Positions 54,340 to 64,000 are shown, counted from the stretch's first letter. The stretch: DNA of 64,000 nt from Natrialba magadii ATCC 43099 (GCF_000025625.1 NC_013924.1:186001-250000), one strand, 5' to 3'. Made by a program: numbers and translations. Notes: generated from the sequence alone by a model not told the origin.

Positions 54340-55340
54340 CGCTCTTGTGTAGCACTTTGTTGATTTCACAGCGTAGCTTTGACAGCGTGTTCGAGTGCCT
54401 CTCGCCCTGGTTTCCGCAGTAGTTTTCGTCGAAGTTGGAACGCTCGGAGATACTGTGTGAGCTTATCTTTTGAGATGCCTCGATGAGGCGAGAGCCACGG
54501 TCGCAGCAGCGATCCGTGGCTCTCGCAGGTGTTGACGTGAACGTCTTCGTCGGCGTATTCGCCGTCGCCGTGGACGACGTATTCGCGGTCGAATGCGTCG
54601 TCCTCGGCCAGCGGATCGTAGGCACGAAATCCGTCCGTGTAGATGGTCAGTGGCTCCTTCTCGCGGTTTGCGAGAAGGAGCCGAATAGTCGATTCATCGG
54701 CGGATTTCGCTGGGATCACGTACCGATCGCCGGTACCACGATCGACGATCGTGAACACCGGCGGTTTGTCCTGCTCGTACGATCCTCGTCCACGCGTGGA
54801 CAGGCCACGCGAGCGCGACTCTTGGTCGCGCTCGCGGCCTTTCAACCCTGCAGAAACGTAGATCTCGTCGATTTCGACCGGCCCGACGAGGTCGAGTGAC
54901 CGGGCGTCGAGCGCCTTCGTGAAGCGCTCGACGCGCTGGTAGATCGTTTTGTACTGAACATCGATCTCTAGCTGAAGTTGGCGAAGACTCGTGTTAAACC
55001 GGAGAAATGCGTAAATCGAGAACAGCCACTTCCTGAGCGCGACCTTCGAATGGGCAAAGATCGTGCCGGTCTTGTCGTTGAACGTGCGGTCGCAATTCTT
55101 ACAGAGATAGCGCTGAAAGTGCCCATAGCTGCCGTTCTTGACCGTCAGGTCAGAACGGCAGCGAGGGCAAGTAACACCGTTACGCCAGCGAACCTGCTGC
55201 AACAGGTCCGCTGCGACCGATTCCGACCCAAACACATCTAGCGGAATCATGCCTAACGGACACCGCTGACGCGGTGTCCTTGCTCTCTTCGATTCCACAG
55301 CGACAGCTGAGCAGTATCAACAATCTCCTACAGAAGAGCG
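54340..55340 (-). mobile_element. IS1595-family insertion sequence, copy 2 (1001 bp)
   Basis: The termini CGCTCTTGTGTAGCAC (54340) and, read inward, CGCTCTTCTGTAGGAG (55340) are flanked by TCCAGTAA on both sides (54332-54339 and 55341-55348). The perfect 8-bp duplication is the expected size for IS1595. Same length as copy 1 at 14131. Confidence 0.95.
54366..55250 (-). CDS. IS1595-family transposase (ISXO2-like), intact
   Basis: 294 residues from MIPLDVFG. Zinc ribbon CPRCRSDLTVKNGS ... CKNCDRTF (about 33-60). Catalytic domain: VEIDEIYVSAGLKGRERDQE, later FTIVDRGTGDRYVIPA, and TYTDGFRAYDPLAEDDAF-like region with YTDG. C-terminal NTCESHGSLLRPWLSPHRGI and HGSLLR block typical of the family. 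No stop or frameshift, so this copy could mobilise itself and copy 1. Confidence 0.93.
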   Translation of the reverse strand: MIPLDVFGSESVAADLLQQVRWRNGVTCPRCRSDLTVKNGSYGHFQRYLCKNCDRTFNDKTGTIFAHSKVALRKWLFSIYAFLRFNTSLRQLQLEIDVQYKTIYQRVERFTKALDARSLDLVGPVEIDEIYVSAGLKGRERDQESRSRGLSTRGRGSYEQDKPPVFTIVDRGTGDRYVIPAKSADESTIRLLLANREKEPLTIYTDGFRAYDPLAEDDAFDREYVVHGDGEYADEDVHVNTCESHGSLLRPWLSPHRGISKDKLTQYLRAFQLRRKLLRKPGREALEHAVKATL

Positions 55341-55793
55341 TCCAGTAAAGTTCTACGAAAGAGAGTCATATAGTGGAGGAGAACTCTAAATTAGTGAAAT
55401 GTTTATATTTGTGCCGTCCAAGCTAGTCCGTAGGAGAGTTAGAGATAGGTTTATTTTGGATCTGTTTCAGTGGAGGAAAATGGCGCCACAACTTAGCAGA
55501 CCCTTGTTACTAACTTTACTGGAAACAGTGGGGGAGAGTGGATGGGATACGATCCTCACTTCATTGTGTAAGTGTATTAGCGGAAATGGTGGTGTCTGAC
55601 TCTCGTTAGACGGCTTGCACAGATTAACCAACAAGTGAGCGTGTTTCCGTCTTCTGTTGGTTAATTTGCTTCGTGAGTAAAACGCCGTTCTAACCGAGAT
55701 CGATGAACAACTGGGATCAGTATTCCCAACTACCACACCACTGTTTCCAGTAAATCGATGTCTCCCCGACCAACCAACCAACCTAAACAGGGA
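55341..55793. other. AT-rich intergenic stretch with an inverted repeat
   Basis: No convincing gene. The base composition is lower in GC than the surroundings. The only structure seen is the TTAACCAACA inverted repeat at 55624-55664, listed separately, and CCAACCAACCAACC near 55770. Confidence 0.4.
55624..55664. repeat. TTAACCAACA inverted repeat, copy 1
   Basis: TTAACCAACA (55624-55633) and TGTTGGTTAA (55655-55664) are separated by 21 bp. A sister structure with the same arms lies at 56134-56174, on the other side of the DUF6788-like gene. Confidence 0.75.
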
Positions 55794-56117
55794 CTAATTC
55801 TCTGGACCGACTGGGCCTTTGTACTTTGAGCGTATCTTTTCACCATCCCGCCACTGCCAGTAGTAGTAGCGGTTGTCGTTAATCTCCTTCACTGTGATCG
55901 TGGCCTTCGACGGGACGTCATCTGGACGGTCCTCTGGTTGCTCCTTGATCTGGTTGTTCCCTTCGTTTTCCGCTAGTCGTGCTTCTCGCTCGTGGTACTC
56001 CGCGAGCTCCTCGGTATACCTGGCGACGTGCCGAAGGAGTTCAGGCGAGTAGTCGTTGAGTGTATCGACGACGTCGGCGGGAAGCTCCTGTGGGGGTGTC
56101 GGTGGCTCGTAGGACAT
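55794..56117 (-). CDS. DUF6788-like small protein, intact copy
   Basis: 107 residues. ELPADVVDTLNDYSPELLRH followed by VARYTEELAEYHEREARLAE is helical. The C-terminus KATITVKEINDNRYYYWQWR and DGEKIRSKYKGPVGPEN is the conserved part, also left as a fragment at 48603. Tyr/Trp-rich strands suggest nucleic-acid contact, but the function is unknown. It is bracketed by the two TTAACCAACA inverted repeats. Confidence 0.75.
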   Translation of the reverse strand: MSYEPPTPPQELPADVVDTLNDYSPELLRHVARYTEELAEYHEREARLAENEGNNQIKEQPEDRPDDVPSKATITVKEINDNRYYYWQWRDGEKIRSKYKGPVGPEN

Positions 56118-56133
56118 GGTAACTCAATCCGCG

Positions 56134-56174
56134 TTAACCAACAAGGGCGTTACTACCGTAGGATTGTTGGTTAA
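56134..56174. repeat. TTAACCAACAA inverted repeat, copy 2
   Basis: TTAACCAACAA (56134-56144) and TTGTTGGTTAA (56164-56174) are perfect 11-bp arms around 19 bp, just upstream of the DUF6788-like gene start (56117, minus strand). It could be its operator or one end of a mobile unit. Confidence 0.75.
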
Positions 56175-56265
56175 GTCTGTGTGAGACGGCTCTCGTTCAA
56201 CTCTCGCCTCCGGTGTAACACAGCACGAAACATGTATTTCAACGAGTTTAGAGTAGTGTTACACC

Positions 56266-56412
56266 GTGCTGCGACGAATCGAACTCGAGACGGAACACGA
56301 GTTCTCGACTGATGCGTCGGATCTCCTCGAAGAGAAACCAGTTGACGATGACGACACACAGGCCTCGCTCACCCACCCGATTGACGTGCCTGCAGCACCA
56401 CTAATGGGCTGA
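56266..56412 (+). CDS. 48-residue acidic protein upstream of DUF3006
   Basis: GTG 56266 gives MLRRIELETEHEFSTDASDL, LEEKPVDDDDTQASLTHPID, VPAAPLMG. The stop overlaps the DUF3006 start (TGATG), indicating coupled translation. The copy at 48785 keeps the same arrangement. It may be a genuine small protein or the tail of a lost larger gene. Confidence 0.5.
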   Translation: MLRRIELETEHEFSTDASDLLEEKPVDDDDTQASLTHPIDVPAAPLMG

Positions 56413-56687
56413 TGGGAGAAACCTACACCGCGACGCTCGATCGGATCGTCGACGGACAGACAGCGGTGCTCTTGCTCGAAGAGGACGACGAGACCGTCGA
56501 CCAACTCGACATCGACGTAACGACGCTGCCACCGGAGGCTCAGCACGAGGGGGCAGTTCTCGAGATCGCTGTCGAAGCGAGCGAACTCTGTGAAGCCGAA
56601 TACCTTCCTGAAGTCACACAGTCTCGCAAAGAGTCTGCACAGGAGCGCCTCGATCGGTTGTCGATGAGATTGTCTGATCGAGACTAA
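56412..56687 (+). CDS. DUF3006 domain protein, copy 2
   Basis: 91 residues. TATLDRIVDGQTAVLLLEED, then LPPEAQHEGAVLEIAVEASE; the same domain as the gene at 48920, differing at scattered positions. Function unknown. Coupled to the 48-residue frame before it and followed by a VapBC pair. Confidence 0.85.
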   Translation: MGETYTATLDRIVDGQTAVLLLEEDDETVDQLDIDVTTLPPEAQHEGAVLEIAVEASELCEAEYLPEVTQSRKESAQERLDRLSMRLSDRD

Positions 56688-56727
56688 CCAAAGACCGAAA
56701 TAGCGTCAACGCGAATGTCAACGCAAG

Positions 56728-56976
56728 ATGGGAACGGCTGATGAGCAGATCCGTGTGAGTAATACGGTGAAACGCGAACTGGAGAAACGGAAGCGCGAAG
56801 GCGAGAGTTACAACGATGTCCTTGAGCGTGTGCTTGGCGAGAAAGTCGTGGGCGACTTCTACGACGGATTTGGTCGCTGGTCTGACGAGGAAGCACAGAG
56901 CGTCCGCGAGGCGCGCCAGAAAGCCAAAGAGAAGCGGAAAAAGCGGATGCGACGACGAGCCGAGAACAGCGCATGA
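56728..56976 (+). CDS. VapB-type antitoxin (DUF7557-like)
   Basis: 82 residues. IRVSNTVKRELEKRKREGES followed by YNDVLERVLGEK is the short ribbon-helix-helix-like N-terminus of haloarchaeal VapB proteins. The basic C-terminal helix (KAKEKRKKRMRRRAE) is unusual for an antitoxin. The stop overlaps the PIN gene start (ATGA). Confidence 0.82.
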   Translation: MGTADEQIRVSNTVKRELEKRKREGESYNDVLERVLGEKVVGDFYDGFGRWSDEEAQSVREARQKAKEKRKKRMRRRAENSA

Positions 56977-57374
56977 AGGTCCTTGATGCGTCGTTTCTGA
57001 TCGACTATCTGGATGGTCTTGGGGAGACCCGCGACTTCTATGAATCCGCAGGTGGTGCTGATGTCCGCTGGGTAATGCCCGTCCCAGCGTACGCAGAGGT
57101 CCTTGTTGGTGAAGGGAATCTTCCGAACGGCGATGTCGACGGAGCACGTGCAGACCTCTCTTGGGCCGAAGTCTACACTGTTGATGAGCAAACGGCGACA
57201 CTGGCAGGCGAGATTGCAGACGAAATCGCGCCTGGAGGTCCTTACCTCGATGGGCCAGACGCGCTGATTGCAGCTGTAGGTCGCGAACTGGACGCGCCTG
57301 TCGTCTCTGGAGACGGTGAGCTCACGCACACAGAGACCAAAAAAGTCATTCAGGTCGAAGAGTACAAAAACTGA
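56973..57374 (+). CDS. PIN-domain toxin (VapC-like)
   Basis: 133 residues. MKVLDASFLIDYLDG (first Asp), VPAYAEVLVGEG (Glu), GPDALIAAVGRELDAPVVSG (Asp), and SGDGELTHTETKK complete the PIN fold. Predicted RNase of the third VapBC-type module in this window. Coupled to the antitoxin before it. Confidence 0.88.
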   Translation: MKVLDASFLIDYLDGLGETRDFYESAGGADVRWVMPVPAYAEVLVGEGNLPNGDVDGARADLSWAEVYTVDEQTATLAGEIADEIAPGGPYLDGPDALIAAVGRELDAPVVSGDGELTHTETKKVIQVEEYKN

Positions 57375-57420
57375 CTCACCACTCTCTTTCAGACCACTTT
57401 CGTTTCTACCGATTATTGAG

Positions 57421-58674
<1,254 letters not shown>

Positions 58675-58754
58675 ATGTCATATGTAGAACTAGTATTTCT
58701 TAAACATTAGGGGGTCGGCCTGTCACTGTAGCGTGGTTTGATTCAGCAGTGACA

Positions 58755-59058
<304 letters not shown>

Positions 59059-59234
59059 TTACGGTGGGTTTGACGCACTATTCAGCTGATCGACGTCGTC
59101 GTCCTCGTACGCTGCTCGCCACATCGCATGGACTGCACGAGTGACGAGTGACACTTCGGTCACGTCGATACAGGACGGTTCGGCTGCCGTCGTGGTGGCC
59201 TCGGGAGGAGGATGGAAATGAATTTCGGGTGAGT

Positions 59235-59847
59235 GGCTCTGTTGAAATCCTTAATGAGTGATATGATTCAGCAATCAAACTGAATACAGAGCGCGAATGC
59301 CGCATGGCAAATTGATCAAATTGTGTAGTCAGACCGGTTTCTATGTCAAAAAATTCATTACCCGCGTTAGTTAAGTGAGTGAATGATGAGGAAGTGGAAA
59401 GAAGTAAAACGGGACCTCCAAGCTGCGGGCTATAGGGGGTTTGAATTCGACAGTGGTGAGACTGTCATACCAGAACTGCGAGGTAAGTGGGTCGTCGGAA
59501 AGATCACGCCCAAAGACCATTTCGATGGTGAAGATCAATCGCTCTGGCAGCAATTAACTAGCTTGCTAGGAGGAAGCAACGTCGTTGCATGTGCTGGCCC
59601 AGCGGACGTTCCCGACCCCATCCGAATCATCGCTGACCGGTACGATCTGAACGTCGTGATTGTTAGCGTCTCTTCAGAGTACATCCGTATCGCTCTCTGC
59701 GAACCGCCTGAGAATAGCCTACCCAGCTAATGATTCGACCGTCTCGTTCCGTGTCAGTACCGATGCAAGACAAACGGTACTGAATTTATCCTCTATATTC
59801 AGCACGACGCCCGAAACCTATCACCACTTGAGGATTTCAACAGAGCC
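59235..59847. mobile_element. Passenger-gene cassette G (613 bp) with perfect target duplication
   Basis: The left end starts GGCTCTGTTGAAATCCTT at 59235. The right end, read inward from 59847, starts GGCTCTGTTGAAATCCTC with GTCGTGCTGAATATAGAGG inside. Both sides carry GGGTGAGT (59227-59234 and 59848-59855). The only gene is the 115-residue protein at 59383. Inserted in a TumE-like gene. Confidence 0.9.
59383..59730 (+). CDS. Soluble protein, passenger of cassette G, unknown function
   Basis: 115 residues. MMRKWKEVKRDLQAAGYRGF, then KDHFDGEDQSLWQQLTSLLG and an alternating C-terminal half (IRIIADRYDLNVVIVSVSSE). Predicted alpha/beta, cytoplasmic. No family recognised. It sits in the same place and orientation relative to the cassette left end as the passengers of A and F. 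ATG 59386 is an alternative start. Confidence 0.65.
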   Translation: MMRKWKEVKRDLQAAGYRGFEFDSGETVIPELRGKWVVGKITPKDHFDGEDQSLWQQLTSLLGGSNVVACAGPADVPDPIRIIADRYDLNVVIVSVSSEYIRIALCEPPENSLPS

Positions 59848-60093
59848 GGGTGAGTGTGTATTCGGGTGCCGATCGAATCGCCAGTTGACGTCTTCGCCGT
59901 CGACGTAATGAAACGAATACATCCCCAGTTCGCTCCACTGGATATCGAGTCTCGCAGCGTCGGCGTCTCCAAGACCGTCGCTGAGACTGATCTGCAGTTC
60001 CGTGGGTGCGACGACGTCATCGTACGAGGTTGCGTCGACTAACGGCTCAAGCTCGAGCCAGAGGTCACGAATCCGCTGGAGCGCTGGGAGATA

Positions 60094-60225
60094 GAACAGC
60101 GCGACGACGTCGAGTTTTCGCTCTCGCTGGATGGGATTCGTTGCGCGAGCGCGCTCGCGCAACTCATCAGATGGAAACACTCTTTGAATTCGGTTCACAA
60201 CTACTGAATCCGGTAGGGTGTACAC
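60094..60225 (-). pseudogene. N-terminal fragment of an ISH8-type (IS4) transposase
   Basis: VVNRIQRVFPSDELRERARA followed by TNPIQRERKLDVVALFY is the start of the IS4-family transposases of the ISH8 group. It is cut after about 44 codons where the TumE-like sequence begins. The rest of the IS is not in the window. Confidence 0.7.
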
Positions 60226-60378
60226 ATTCTCTACCGGATTCTCACACTCCTAGTTACTGACGATTCTAGTTCGGCGTCTCTGGGTACCTCGGCTCGCTAA
60301 ACTAGAACGGATGGTTCGTTGGTATAGACGCGGGACTGCGTACGTACGAGCGCAAAAATTGAGCTAGGGGATTTCAGC

Positions 60379-61839
60379 TTACCGGCGACGCATGAAGACA
60401 ATTGAGGCTCCGAGAACGGCCGCAAGAGCGACGAGGGCCCCAAAGCCGGGAATGCCATCATCATCGACATCGTCAGTGTCGTCCTCGGGGATGTCATCAT
60501 CGACATCATCGGTAACTGTCACCGTCCCAGCTTCGACGTTGTCAATGAATACGTCGTGGGTCCCGGTGTCGTCAACGGCACCACTAAGGGTGACGGTCGC
60601 TGTCTCTCCAGGGCCGACCTCAACATCTTCCTCAGCGACGACTTCGTCATTGATATTCAATGTGGCTGTGTGAGTCCCCTCGGCTTCGCCGGTGTTCTCA
60701 AGAGATGCGTCCACAGTGACCTCCTCACCCGCCTCGATTTCCGGTGTTTCGACGTTCGCGTCAACGACTTCTATGTCGGCGGGCGTAACCCCATCTTCGA
60801 CGACGGTTAGCGTCCCGGCCTCGAGGCCGTTGACCGAGATGTTGTATTCACCAGGGTCGGTGAAAGTCTCGGTGAAGGTTACCGTCTCCGAGCTTGTTGC
60901 TTCGACAGAAACGTTCTGACTGTCGACAACTCCGCCGTCGACCTCGAGACTGACCCCAGCCTCGCCGGCTTCCTCACCGGTGTTCTCGATATCAGCGGTC
61001 ACGTCGACGGATTTGTTCTCGTCGATTGTGGTGGCGCTCAGATCGGCCTCAGTCACCGTGATGTTTGCCGGCTCATCGTCTGGTGGGGCGGGGGGGACCG
61101 ATGGCGGGTCATCTTCACCAACCCCTATAATGACTGCGTCGCTTGCATCGGTCGTCGAGATGACCGCCTCAAACTCGCCTTCATCAGCGAGTTCAACCGA
61201 GTACTCGAGAGTCTCGGTTTCGCCAGCTTCGAAGACCTGTTCGTCCTCAGTTGCAAGGGTCTCGCCATCGAGTTCAAACGTGGCGTCAGAGACGCCTTTG
61301 ACATCCTCAGTGTTCTCGAGGTCAGCGACGACGGTAGCGGTCTCGTTCGGATCGACAGAGAGGTTTGAGGCGTCCGTATCAATCTCGACGTCGATGAACG
61401 CCTCACCGATATCACCGACCTCGAGATCGACTTCCTCGATATCACCGGATTCCCATTCCACGTTTGATGGGTCGGTTTCGGCCTCAACACCGTTTACGAG
61501 GAACGTAACTTCCCCGTCACCAGTGGTGCCGGGAACCTCGAGTTTGTCATCGTCAACACTGGGCCCACCATACTGGCCAAGCTCGTCGGTGACCAAAGTG
61601 TCGCGCTCTTCGCCATCAACAACCGCGGTGATTATCGTGTCTTCGGGTGCTGGTTCACCGTCGATTGTCACCGAGCCGTAGTAAGCAGCCGGTACCTCGG
61701 GTGGTCCATCATCGGCTGTAGCCACTCCACCCGCAATGGGCAAGACCATCATCCCAGCAGCAAGTACGAGCACAAGCATGACTGTGCCCATACCAACAAC
61801 TGGGCGTCCGCCGAGTTGGCTGTCAGTATTCCATTCCAT
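60379..61839 (-). CDS. PGF-CTERM surface protein with CARDB-like repeats
   Basis: 486 residues. Signal-type segment LVLVLAAGMMVLPIAGGVAT (about 22-41), then a Thr/Asp/Glu-rich exterior with several immunoglobulin-like CARDB repeats (for example the VTADIENTGEEAGEAGVSLE and VDASLENTGEAEGTHTATLN strands). C-terminus: GIPGFGALVALAAVLGASIV followed by FMRRR, a PGF-CTERM sorting signal processed by archaeosortase A. It lies 21 bp downstream of the beta-helix protein and is probably co-transcribed and co-displayed with it. Confidence 0.9.
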   Translation of the reverse strand: MEWNTDSQLGGRPVVGMGTVMLVLVLAAGMMVLPIAGGVATADDGPPEVPAAYYGSVTIDGEPAPEDTIITAVVDGEERDTLVTDELGQYGGPSVDDDKLEVPGTTGDGEVTFLVNGVEAETDPSNVEWESGDIEEVDLEVGDIGEAFIDVEIDTDASNLSVDPNETATVVADLENTEDVKGVSDATFELDGETLATEDEQVFEAGETETLEYSVELADEGEFEAVISTTDASDAVIIGVGEDDPPSVPPAPPDDEPANITVTEADLSATTIDENKSVDVTADIENTGEEAGEAGVSLEVDGGVVDSQNVSVEATSSETVTFTETFTDPGEYNISVNGLEAGTLTVVEDGVTPADIEVVDANVETPEIEAGEEVTVDASLENTGEAEGTHTATLNINDEVVAEEDVEVGPGETATVTLSGAVDDTGTHDVFIDNVEAGTVTVTDDVDDDIPEDDTDDVDDDGIPGFGALVALAAVLGASIVFMRRR

Positions 61840-61860
61840 GATATGATAAGATGGTAGTGT

Positions 61861-64000
61861 TCAGGGAGTTACCAGGGATGGTGAAGATACTGAGGATGCA
61901 GCGCCCTCGTCCTCATCATCAACAACCTGATCGAAATGTTCTACGTCAATATTCTGCCCGAACTCAGCCTGAATGACTAGTTCAATCGATTGAGAGGTGG
62001 CATTCTGCACTTTCGTCTCATGCTCGTCTGGTGCATCCGAGACAATAGTCTCGGCGGCATCATCGAGCGCTTTGAATTGCTCTGTTGAGTTATTTGCATC
62101 CTCAATTTCATCCATGAGATCATTTTTAATGAGCGCGATCAGGGCCTCTTCAGTTTCCTTATCAGAGACTCCTTCAGTCTCGATGACTGACTCGATGGTC
62201 GCGGTTTCCGGATGGTCTTCGTGGGCAGAGATATTCAGCTCATCGAACATCTCTTCGGCAGTTGGGTCGGCTGCGACTTGAGATGGCATCGTGCCATCCG
62301 ACTCGCTGTAGACGAAGTACCCTTCAAAGGGACTGACATACCCAGCATCACCGTCACCGAAGATATGCGTCCGATCTAATTCCCCTTCAGGCCCGAGCTG
62401 GTTTCCAGGGGCTTCCTGGAGGCTCATTATCATCTCTGGTTCAAATGAGCCAATTTCAAAGGCGGATTCTGCGTCTAGGTGTGCTGGCGCGGTCACGTAG
62501 TTCCATCCCTCTTCGAATTCGTGCTGTCCTGGTGCCGATGGATTATCATCGTCTGACTGGAAGTTGAAGTCCAATTTGGCGTCGCTTTCAGATACGACCA
62601 CGAGTGCCGCGAGCGTATCTACCGAGTCGTCACCAGACTTCATTTTCCACTCTTGCTCATCAGCGTCAAATCCGTAGATGGCGCCTTCGAAGTTGGCTGG
62701 GACGATCTCTCCAATTGTCTGTTCGCTTGGACCAGGCAACCCGATACCGTAGGATTCGTTGGCTTCGACCTGAAGATGGTATCCAATCTCAGTCGTATCC
62801 ATGCCCTCCTCAACGCTTGGTGGGCTGGTCAAGTGAGGACTGTAGTCGGTTGGGCCGTCAGCGATGGGTTCTTGTCCATCGCGCTCGCCGAGGTAGTTCA
62901 TGCGCACATCGATCCTTTGGTCCGTTTCTATGACCGTGTCAGATTCGGAGAAATCGTTTAGATAGTACGATGGTGGGCCATTCCAGTCGCCATCGATGAC
63001 ACCGACCTCCGAATCGAAGTAGTTGTGATGGACTTCAGGGGGCATGTTGACCGATCCCTCATCAAGGCCGACAGATGCGTTTTCGATGTGGTTATCATCG
63101 ACAGACTCAACGTTACCTGAAACGCCTAACTGAATACCAACATCCGCGTCTGTGATGACGTTGCGATCGGTCTCACCATCATCGGTGTCGATTAGCATCC
63201 CGGTTCCGACATCGTAAATCTCGTTATCGACCACATCGTGACCCGAAGAGACGTGGTCGGTCATGATTCCCGTATCAGCTCCGGTAATGGTGTTATTCTG
63301 GATTAATCCATCGTCGGCAGCCCAGTAGTAGAAGACGCCTGTCTCATCAGCTTCGATATAGGAATCTTCTACAACATGGCCAATGTGACTGAGATCAGAC
63401 CACAAACCAGTCGAAGCATTTGTTACGGTGACATCACTGACCGTGTAGTTGTGCGCTTCGGTCGCGTAGGAGCCGACCTCTCCACCTGCGTCAATGTCGA
63501 ATCCGTCGATCGTGACTCCGTCGTTATGTCGTACATATACGACTGGAGTTTGATCGTCAGTCTGTAAGTTATAGGCGGGCATTTCGACCGCATCATCAGG
63601 AAGCTCGAGCGATGGCTCTGCGTCTTCAGCTGCTTCGATTGTCACGTCGTGATTCGCGTCCGCCCACATTACCACCTGCTCTTTGTAGGTCCCATCCTCA
63701 ACGACGATAGTCGCTTCAGGAATAGCCAGATCAACTGCATCTTGTATCGTCTCTGCGTCGCCCTCCTCACCTACTTCGATTGGTGGTTCATAAACCGATG
63801 TTGGACCAGTGAACCCGTCGACTGATTCTCCGCCAACGTCGATATCATGTTCGAGCGCCACAATTCCCGTTTCGCCATCTTCCGGAACCACGGTAACGTT
63901 AATTGCATCGTTGAACCGTGTATCGGTTGGGTCGATTGGCTCATCTGGTTCGATAGGTTCTCCGAAGGCATATTCTGTTTCTTGGACGTACAGTGTCAGG
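61861..64000 (-). CDS. Surface beta-helix (NosD-like) protein, 5' end outside window
   Basis: At least 713 residues; the frame remains open to the window edge (LTLYVQETEYAFGEPIEPDE at the top), so the start is not seen. AETIQDAVDLAIPEATIVVE with DGTYKEQVVMW and repeated N-x-I / DN-x-I turns (VDNEIYDVGTGMLIDTDDGE) form a right-handed parallel beta-helix of the NosD/pectate-lyase type. A beta domain and a helical acidic tail follow. Probably secreted; operon with the PGF-CTERM protein. Confidence 0.85.
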   Translation of the reverse strand, partial: LTLYVQETEYAFGEPIEPDEPIDPTDTRFNDAINVTVVPEDGETGIVALEHDIDVGGESVDGFTGPTSVYEPPIEVGEEGDAETIQDAVDLAIPEATIVVEDGTYKEQVVMWADANHDVTIEAAEDAEPSLELPDDAVEMPAYNLQTDDQTPVVYVRHNDGVTIDGFDIDAGGEVGSYATEAHNYTVSDVTVTNASTGLWSDLSHIGHVVEDSYIEADETGVFYYWAADDGLIQNNTITGADTGIMTDHVSSGHDVVDNEIYDVGTGMLIDTDDGETDRNVITDADVGIQLGVSGNVESVDDNHIENASVGLDEGSVNMPPEVHHNYFDSEVGVIDGDWNGPPSYYLNDFSESDTVIETDQRIDVRMNYLGERDGQEPIADGPTDYSPHLTSPPSVEEGMDTTEIGYHLQVEANESYGIGLPGPSEQTIGEIVPANFEGAIYGFDADEQEWKMKSGDDSVDTLAALVVVSESDAKLDFNFQSDDDNPSAPGQHEFEEGWNYVTAPAHLDAESAFEIGSFEPEMIMSLQEAPGNQLGPEGELDRTHIFGDGDAGYVSPFEGYFVYSESDGTMPSQVAADPTAEEMFDELNISAHEDHPETATIESVIETEGVSDKETEEALIALIKNDLMDEIEDANNSTEQFKALDDAAETIVSDAPDEHETKVQNATSQSIELVIQAEFGQNIDVEHFDQVVDDEDEGAASSVSSPSLVTP

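Larger units (their letters stand above)
59059..60093 (-). pseudogene. TumE-like gene interrupted by cassette G
   Basis: The 5' part (60093 to 59848) reads PALQRIRDLWLELEPLVDAT, then ARLDIQWSELGMYSFHYVDG and RFDRHPNTHSP. The 3' part (59242 to 59059) continues EIHFHPPPEATTTAAEPSCI and VTRAVHAMWRAAYEDDD to TAA. Removing cassette G with one 8-bp duplicate joins them in frame, giving a protein like that at 46418. The 5' end is fused to an ISH8-type transposase fragment, so the gene had already lost its start before or besides the cassette insertion. Confidence 0.75.

Noticed and set aside
59821-60225. A single 134-residue gene
   Set aside because: It is three pieces read through in one frame: an ISH8-type transposase start, a TumE-like segment and the cassette G inverted repeat.

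Overview
The window comes from a haloarchaeon, probably a Natrialbales-like species, although the genus cannot be fixed from sequence alone. The proteins are strongly acidic. Exported proteins carry twin-arginine (Tat) signals, and one surface protein ends in a PGF-CTERM tail. There is an archaeal transcription factor B. Haloarchaea-specific domains (HalOD1, HTH-10, DUF5305) and archaeal IS types are common, and several promoters fit leaderless transcription. No rRNA, tRNA, CRISPR array or Orc1/Cdc6 gene was seen. The density of insertion sequences, broken genes and toxin-antitoxin modules suggests a plasmid or genomic island.

Layout. 1-6.1 kb: ABC exporter, FAD-linked oxidase and a frameshifted serine hydrolase. 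6.2-8.8 kb: small membrane and secreted proteins among mobile-element ends. 8.8-12.9 kb: a GC-rich block of membrane proteins. 13-16.1 kb: transposase debris, a MITE with tandem repeats, an IS1595 element and a truncated double-nuclease gene. 16.4-21.6 kb: VapBC, a PD-(D/E)XK nuclease with SH3-like repeats, a Doc-like protein, and a broken GHKL ATPase-metalloprotease gene. 21.7-30.2 kb: cassette ends, an IS630 nested in a MITE, an HTH-10 regulator, acetyltransferase, CPBP protease, rhomboid and IS5. 30.4-37.5 kb: small regulators, an export cluster (signal peptidase, DUF5305, NosL-like fusion) and TFB. 37.7-46.8 kb: OB-fold protein, prolyl oligopeptidase, metallo-beta-lactamase-fold protein, Fic protein and a TumE-like protein. 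47.1-47.9 kb: G-string repeats resembling an archaeal origin. 48-57.4 kb: duplicated DUF3006 loci, a beta-propeller lipoprotein, two more VapBC modules, an ATPase and a second IS1595. 57.4-64 kb: a TnpB element, a TumE-like gene split by a cassette, and two surface proteins.

The most notable feature is a family of short non-autonomous elements bounded by long inverted repeats starting GGCTCTGTTGAAA. They carry a small passenger gene instead of a transposase. Three units are nearly complete (6709-7347, 47924-48575, 59235-59847). Two have perfect 8-bp target duplications and the third has 7 of 8. Excision of the last one in silico restores the interrupted TumE-like reading frame. Decayed relatives flank other orphan genes at 6.3, 21.9, 22.9, 28.4 and 38.1 kb. 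They resemble bacterial mobile insertion cassettes and may be moved by an IS6-type transposase not present here.
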